Notes under the pieces: generated by a model
The model's input: only the letters and a program-made list of their open reading frames with translations
Databases searched by the model: none
Told to the model about the DNA's origin: nothing
From: JBFHNV01 sp041593595
GTDB lineage: Bacteria > Pseudomonadota > Gammaproteobacteria > HK1
Assembly: GCA_041593595.1 (NCBI GenBank)
Contig: JBFHNV010000172.1
Span: forward strand, 1 to 12,681
Length of the DNA stretch: 12,681 nucleotides
Direction of reading: 5' to 3'
Made by a program: the position numbers and the translations under genes
Shown: positions 9,501 to 12,681 of the stretch, one piece after another
Position numbering within the stretch: position 1 is the stretch's first letter
Layout of the letters: each line of letters opens with the position of its first letter

Positions 9501-10416
9501 GGCAGTGGCGCGGCCGGGGCTGCACACCCGCTGGGACTTCGGACCGCTGCCGTCGCGAGAAGCCGTGGAACGCTCCGGTGCCCGGGGCTGGCTGTACCCG
9601 GCGCTGGAGGCCCACGACGCGGGCGTGTCCGTGATCCGGGTGGAGGACCCGGAGCAGGCGGGCCGCGTGCACGAGGCGGGGCTGGCCCGGCTGGTGATGT
9701 GCGCCGAGGACCTGGACCCGGCCCGCCTCGCACGCCGGATCCCGGACCACGAGCGCCTGTGCCTGCTGAACACCCTCGTCCCCGAGCATCCCCTGGACAA
9801 CGGCGCCGCGGCGGACGGGGCCTGCGCGCGGCTGCTGGGCGAGGTGGCCCGGGCGGCGGTGGCGCGTGCCTACCTGCCCGACGGCGGCTGGCAGGTGCGC
9901 GACGCGGATGCCTTTGCCGAGGCCTGCCGGCACGGTCGCGATCGGGTCGCGGACACCCTGGTCGAGGATGCGGCACTCGTGGGGCGGGTGCTCGAGGCCC
10001 ATCGGTCGCTGCGCCTGGTCCTGGACGAGGACTGGCCCGCCGCCTTCGCCGAGAACCTGGCGGACGTGGGCGAGCAGCTCCGGTGGCTCGTGTTCCAGGG
10101 CTTCGTGGCCGCCACCCCCGGCCACCGCCGCGTGCACTTGGAGCGCTACCTGGAAGGCGCGCGCCTGCGGCTCGAGAAGCTCCACCGGGGCGGCGCCCGG
10201 GACGGCGAGAAGCTGGCCCTGGTGCGCCCGGTGTGGGAGCGCATGGTGGCGCGGGCGCGGGCGCACGCCCTGCGGGGCCGGCGCGATCCAGCGCTGGCCC
10301 GCTACCGGTGGCTGCTGGAGGAGTACCGGGTGTCCCTGTTCGCCCAGGAGCTGGGCACCGCCGAGAAGGTGTCCCGGCAGCGCCTGGACCGCCAGTGGGA
10401 CCGGGTGCCGCCGTGA
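6514..10416 (+). CDS. hrpA: ATP-dependent RNA helicase HrpA (DEAH box)
   Basis: HrpA is a DEAH/RHA-type RNA helicase; in E. coli it acts in mRNA processing and in rescuing stalled or collided ribosomes. The 1300-residue product has the same length as E. coli HrpA. Motifs appear in order: Walker A GDTGCGKST (93-101), TQPRRVAAR (121-129), TDG (167-169), DEAH (190-193), SAT (222-224), VFLSGEREI (283-291), TNVAETSLTV (336-345) and QRAGRCGR (383-390). Then follow the helicase-associated and OB-fold region (about 400-700) and a long C-terminal domain (about 750-1290) of the DUF3418 type, containing RLFEFYDERIPDHV. That domain separates HrpA from the shorter HrpB. The ATG at 6514 gives a full-length N-terminus and has no visible Shine-Dalgarno. 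It is divergent from the SRAP gene and lies 86 nt ahead of phoB on the same strand, so read-through into phoBR is possible. Confidence 0.96.
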   Translation: MLADLDARLARCCLEHRAALRRRARRLRADTGDGAADPRWARLELDLARSEALFARRRESVPPVSVPGELPIAAHRDEIVAAIRAHPVVIVSGDTGCGKSTQLPKLCLMAGRGVAGQIAHTQPRRVAARGVARRLAQELGQPLGESVGFQVRFDARVRRESHIKVVTDGLLLAELARDRQLRAYDTVIVDEAHERSLNGDFLLGYLKRLCARRPELRVVVSSATLDEERFAAFFDGAPVIKVAGRSYPVEIRYRPDSGGTPLPEQVRRAVTELMGEGPGDVLVFLSGEREIHDTGGRLRAALGDAVEVLPLYARLPLARQDRIFAPAGRRRVVLATNVAETSLTVPGVRYVVDAGQARVSRYSPGSAVQRLPVEPISKASARQRAGRCGREAPGICIRLYAEEDHAAFAEHAVPEILRTDLAAVLLRMLSLGVDDLAAFPFLDPPARRHVNDGLRLLRELGALDARDRLTGTGRQLARLPLDPRVGRMLLAAAEHDCVSEVLVIAAGLSAGDPRERERGQRGPLPQHLRFEDERSDFLRLLKIWRHVHEHTRGKGIAALADLCRRRRLSVARMQEWREVHLQLSVAAREMGLHPRARPAGYARVHRALLTGLLRHVGVRRDERTYQGIRGNVFRISAGSGQRGRRPRWVLAAEVVDAGSAFAHTVAGIRPEWVETAGGPLIRRSHHGAYWDPARGEAMVHEQTALYALTVTPRRTVRFAPVSPSGAREVFIRGALVDGRIESAAPFLAANRRHIRARREREARLRQPDPAISEERLFEFYDERIPDHVCDAAGFEAWWRGADAVALEPLDLSRWHAWRAPTSDPDDLAARFPDRLSVSDLSLPLEYRFTPGREDDGITVPVPRELLGALEPAALEWSVPGLLAERVEAMLRALPKAMRRRFPPAADVAREFLAEARAAAAPGAGEPVAAALSRHLAARHGVVVDREVWAPEALDARLPPHLRLRYRVVDADGTVVAEDRDLTRLQRRHGTRRPAAPAVARPGLHTRWDFGPLPSREAVERSGARGWLYPALEAHDAGVSVIRVEDPEQAGRVHEAGLARLVMCAEDLDPARLARRIPDHERLCLLNTLVPEHPLDNGAAADGACARLLGEVARAAVARAYLPDGGWQVRDADAFAEACRHGRDRVADTLVEDAALVGRVLEAHRSLRLVLDEDWPAAFAENLADVGEQLRWLVFQGFVAATPGHRRVHLERYLEGARLRLEKLHRGGARDGEKLALVRPVWERMVARARAHALRGRRDPALARYRWLLEEYRVSLFAQELGTAEKVSRQRLDRQWDRVPP

Positions 10417-10454
10417 GCCAGCAGCGAGGCCGCCGCGGGTGCGTCAGATACCGG

Positions 10455-10460
10455 TAACAT
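10455..10460 (+). promoter_or_regulatory. Candidate -10 element upstream of phoB
   Basis: TAACAT in the 86-nt hrpA-phoB gap is a reasonable -10 hexamer. It would give a leader of about 36 nt that includes the GGAAG ribosome site at 10493-10497. No -35 is seen at 17 nt. Just upstream, GCGTCAG-ATAC-CGGTAAC (10441-10458) has the 11-bp spacing of a Pho box but only about four of seven matches per half, and it overlaps the -10, so autoregulation by PhoB cannot be claimed. Confidence 0.35.
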
Positions 10461-10502
10461 CTGCTCGGTGAAATGCGCGCCGGGAATCCCTCGGAAGATC
10501 AC

Positions 10503-11195
10503 ATGACTGGCGAGCAGATTTTGCTGGTGGAGGACGACATGGCCATTGCCGACATGGTGGAGGACGCCCTGTCGCGCAACGGCTTCGGCTGCGTGCGGGC
10601 GGTGGATGCCAACGAGGCCCAGGCACGGCTGCGCGAAGGCCCGCCGTCGCTGATCCTGCTGGACTGGATGCTGCCCGGCATCAGCGGCATCGAGTTCGCC
10701 CGCCGGCTACGCCGCGAGGAGACCTTCCGGGATCTGCCCATCATCATGCTCACGGCCCGCGCCGAGGAGGCGGACACGCTGGCCGGCTTCGAGGCCGGGG
10801 TGGACGACTACGTGGGCAAGCCCTTCTCGGTGCGCGAGCTCATGGCCCGGGTGCGCGCCGTGCTGCGGCGGGCCGCGGGCGAGCGCCCCGGGCAGACCAT
10901 CGTGGTGGACGGCCTCGAGCTGGACCCGTCCAGCCACCGGGTGACCGCGAACGGCGGGACCGTGACGATGGGGCCCACGGAGTTCCGCATGCTGCGCTTC
11001 TTCATGGAGAACCAGGAACGGGTGTTCACCCGCGGCCAGCTCCTGGACCACGTGTGGGGCAGCAACGTCTACGTGGAGGAGCGCACCGTGGACGTGCACA
11101 TCCGCCGCCTGCGCAAGGCGCTCGGCGGCGCCGGCTTCGACCGTTTCGTGCAGACCGTGCACGGCACCGGCTACCGCTTCTCGCGCAAGGTGTAG
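10503..11195 (+). CDS. phoB: Phosphate regulon response regulator PhoB
   Basis: PhoB is the OmpR-family response regulator that, once phosphorylated by PhoR, binds Pho boxes and activates the phosphate regulon. The 230-residue product (E. coli about 229) has a receiver domain. It has an acidic pocket at E10/D11/D12, the phosphoacceptor D54 in LLDWMLPG, T84 in IMLTAR and K106 in DDYVGKPF. A winged-helix DNA-binding domain follows at about 133-230 (MGPTEFRML...RTVDVHIRRLRKAL...GTGYRF). The frame opens at an earlier ATG (10473), but I chose 10503. The protein then begins MTGEQILLVEDD, right at the first receiver strand, and GGAAG (10493-10497) lies 5 nt upstream. The ten extra residues have no family counterpart. 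phoR follows after 4 nt. The likely target in this window is the pstS promoter at 5702-5757. Confidence 0.96.
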   Translation: MTGEQILLVEDDMAIADMVEDALSRNGFGCVRAVDANEAQARLREGPPSLILLDWMLPGISGIEFARRLRREETFRDLPIIMLTARAEEADTLAGFEAGVDDYVGKPFSVRELMARVRAVLRRAAGERPGQTIVVDGLELDPSSHRVTANGGTVTMGPTEFRMLRFFMENQERVFTRGQLLDHVWGSNVYVEERTVDVHIRRLRKALGGAGFDRFVQTVHGTGYRFSRKV

Positions 11196-11199
11196 CGAC

Positions 11200-12555
11200 A
11201 TGCCCCCGGCGATCTCCGCCGATCTGCGGCGTGTCGCCTTCATCCTGGCGGCCGCGATGATCGCGGGCGCCGTGCTTGGCAGCGTGCTCGCGGGGCTGGC
11301 CGCCGGGCTCGCCCTGGTCCTCGGGCTGCAGTTTCGCGAGCTCTGGCTGCTGCACCGCTGGGTGCACCGCAACGGCGAGCGTCCCGCGCGCCGGGTCGGG
11401 CTGCTGGGCGACGTCTCGAACCGGCTGGACCGCCTGCAGCGCCAGGCGCGCAAGCGCAAGAAGCGGCTGCGCAAGTCGGTGCAGCGCTTTCGCCAGGCCT
11501 CCGAGGCCAACCCGGACGGGGCGGTGATGCTGGAGGCGGACGGGCGCATCGAGTGGCTCAACCGATCGGCGGGAAGGCTGCTGGGCCTCAAGCCCGCCCA
11601 GGACACGGGCCAGATCATCTCCAACCTGGTGCGCCATCCCCGCTTCGCCGCCTGGTTCGACGGCGATCCCGCCAGGGAGCCCTTCGAGATGGACTCCCCT
11701 GCTGCCGAGGGCCAGCGCCTGCTGCTGCGGGTGGTGCCCTTCGGCGAGTCGCGGCGCATGCTGCTGGTGCGCGACATCACCCGCCTGCACACGCTGGAGC
11801 AGATGCGCCGCGACTTCGTGGCCAACGTGTCCCACGAGCTGCGCAGCCCGCTCACCGTGGTCATGGGCGACCTGGAGATCATGAGCGGGGACACGGACCT
11901 GCCCGACGGCTGGCGCCGCCCGGTGGCGCGCATGACCGAGCAGGCCGCGCGCATGAGCCGCATCGTGGAGGACCTGCTGCGCCTGTCGCGCATCGAGAGC
12001 GATCCCGGCGGCGCCGCCCGCCAGCCCGTTCAGGTGGCGGACATGATCGCGGCCATCCTGCGCGACGCCGCGCGGCTCTCCACGTCGCGCCACGAGATGA
12101 TCGTGGAGGCCGACCCGTCGCTGATCCTGCTGGGCGATTACGGCGAGCTCTACAGCGCGCTCTCGAACATCGTCTTCAACGCGGTGCAGTACACGCCCGC
12201 CGGCGGCCGCGTGACGGTGCGCTGGCTGGCGCTCGAGGAGGGTGCCTGCTGCGAGGTGGAGGACACGGGCGTCGGCATCGAGGCGCACCACATCCCGCGC
12301 CTCACCGAGCGCTTCTACCGCGTGGACAAGGCACGTTCCCGGGAGCTGGGCGGGACGGGCCTCGGGCTCGCCATCGTCAAGCACGCGCTGATGCGCCACG
12401 ACGCCGGCCTGCACGTCACCAGTGAGCCGGGGGAGGGGAGCACCTTCCGCTGCGTGTTCCCCGCGGACCGGGTGCAGCGCATCGAACGCGATGCCGCGGG
12501 GGACGCGGCAGCCGAGGACAGCGGGGGCGAGCGCGGACTGTCCGCCGCACTCTGA
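11200..12555 (+). CDS. phoR: Phosphate regulon sensor histidine kinase PhoR
   Basis: PhoR is the inner-membrane histidine kinase that phosphorylates PhoB when phosphate is low and is held in check by PhoU and the Pst transporter. The 451-residue product (E. coli about 431) begins with one long hydrophobic stretch (about 12-45). This probably forms a membrane hairpin with no real periplasmic domain, as in other PhoR proteins. A strongly basic linker (about 82-97, KRKKRLRK) comes next, then a PAS domain (about 98-195). The dimerisation/phosphoacceptor helix carries H212 in VSHELRSPL. The ATPase domain has its N box at 322-332 (NIVFNAVQYTP), G1 DTGVGI (355-360) and G2 GGTGLGL (384-390). After the ATPase fold a polar tail of about 28 residues (424-451) has no recognisable motif. 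ATG 11200 follows AAGGTG (11187-11192), which runs into the phoB stop, so translational coupling to phoB is likely. Confidence 0.96.
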   Translation: MPPAISADLRRVAFILAAAMIAGAVLGSVLAGLAAGLALVLGLQFRELWLLHRWVHRNGERPARRVGLLGDVSNRLDRLQRQARKRKKRLRKSVQRFRQASEANPDGAVMLEADGRIEWLNRSAGRLLGLKPAQDTGQIISNLVRHPRFAAWFDGDPAREPFEMDSPAAEGQRLLLRVVPFGESRRMLLVRDITRLHTLEQMRRDFVANVSHELRSPLTVVMGDLEIMSGDTDLPDGWRRPVARMTEQAARMSRIVEDLLRLSRIESDPGGAARQPVQVADMIAAILRDAARLSTSRHEMIVEADPSLILLGDYGELYSALSNIVFNAVQYTPAGGRVTVRWLALEEGACCEVEDTGVGIEAHHIPRLTERFYRVDKARSRELGGTGLGLAIVKHALMRHDAGLHVTSEPGEGSTFRCVFPADRVQRIERDAAGDAAAEDSGGERGLSAAL

Positions 12556-12609
12556 TCGGAGGGCCCGCGCACGCGCGCATTTCTCACCGCGGCACACAGC
12601 CAGGGCGTG

Positions 12610-12681
12610 GAGATGCCTGCAGATTCGGGTCGCACGGACCGAGGAGCGAGGAGGGCGTAGTCGACACTACGTCGACGAGCC
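12610..12681. repeat. Dyad-rich intergenic stretch at the right edge, cut by the window end
   Basis: After phoR the last 72 bp hold several small symmetric elements in a row. GGTC-GCACG-GACC (12628-12640) is followed by a purine-rich GAGGAGCGAGGAGG run (12641-12654). CGTAG-TCGACA-CTACG (12656-12671) comes next. GTCGAC occurs twice (12660-12665 and 12671-12676), and the second copy lies in the palindrome CGTCGACG (12670-12677). No recognised gene reads through it. It may be part of an intergenic repeat or a structured RNA whose other half lies beyond the window. I do not recognise the family. Confidence 0.35.

Noticed and set aside
5683..10266. A 1527-codon open frame on the minus strand opposite hrpA
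   Set aside because: Its translation is low-complexity in H, R, P, A, Q and G and matches no family. It is the mirror of hrpA codon bias in very GC-rich DNA, where stop codons are rare in the antisense frame.
6546..10457. A 1303-codon open frame on the plus strand, shifted relative to hrpA
   Set aside because: It is dominated by G, A, P and R, while the overlapping frame encodes a full-length HrpA with all helicase motifs. It is an out-of-frame shadow.
10441..10458. A possible Pho box upstream of phoB (GCGTCAG-ATAC-CGGTAAC)
   Set aside because: Each half matches the consensus at only about four of seven bases and the site overlaps the candidate -10, so it is too weak to call.
12563..12582. 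GC-alternating run followed by ATTTCT after phoR, considered as an intrinsic terminator
   Set aside because: The possible CGCG/GCGC stems are only about 4 bp with loops too small to form well, and the T-run is short.
11026..12597. A 523-codon minus-strand frame opposite phoR
   Set aside because: It is low-complexity and mirrors phoR codon use. phoR itself has every kinase motif.

Overview
This window is a high-GC (roughly 70% by eye) bacterial chromosome segment holding almost the whole phosphate (Pho) regulon core, with two nucleic-acid maintenance genes placed in its middle. The long-form HrpA helicase, the PhoB/PhoR pair, a strong tandem Pho box and long N-terminally extended PstC and PstA permeases suggest a gammaproteobacterium. 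An Ectothiorhodospiraceae/Chromatiales-type high-GC lineage is my guess and is inference only. There are no tRNA or rRNA genes, insertion sequences, CRISPR arrays or phage genes, and codon and base use look uniform, so this reads as resident core genome.

Layout. Positions 107-5606 on the minus strand are the operon pstS-pstC-pstA-pstB-phoU, transcribed right to left. It is driven by a promoter at 5702-5757 with four 11-bp units in Pho-box register (two strong, one weak, one fair) and a TATAAC -10 element. Upstream on the same strand lies a SRAP/YedK-type abasic-site DNA-protein crosslinking protein (5790-6458). Facing away from it is hrpA (6514-10416, plus strand), a 1300-residue DEAH-box RNA helicase. 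Then come phoB (10503-11195) and phoR (11200-12555), separated by 4 nt. The final 126 bp hold several small dyads and no recognisable gene.

How the genes work together. PstS binds phosphate in the periplasm, PstC and PstA form the channel, PstB hydrolyses ATP, and PhoU relays transporter state to PhoR. PhoR phosphorylates PhoB when phosphate is scarce. PhoB~P would bind the Pho box upstream of pstS and close the loop. All components of this sensing and uptake circuit lie within about 12.5 kb, split by the divergent SRAP/hrpA pair. Nothing in the sequence shows that SRAP or HrpA takes part in phosphate control.

I did not find evidence for a previously undescribed system. The most useful second-look items are the pstS promoter architecture, a GC hairpin between pstS and pstC, the possibly leaderless back-to-back SRAP/hrpA starts, the placement of SRAP and hrpA inside the Pho locus, and the dyad-rich right edge.
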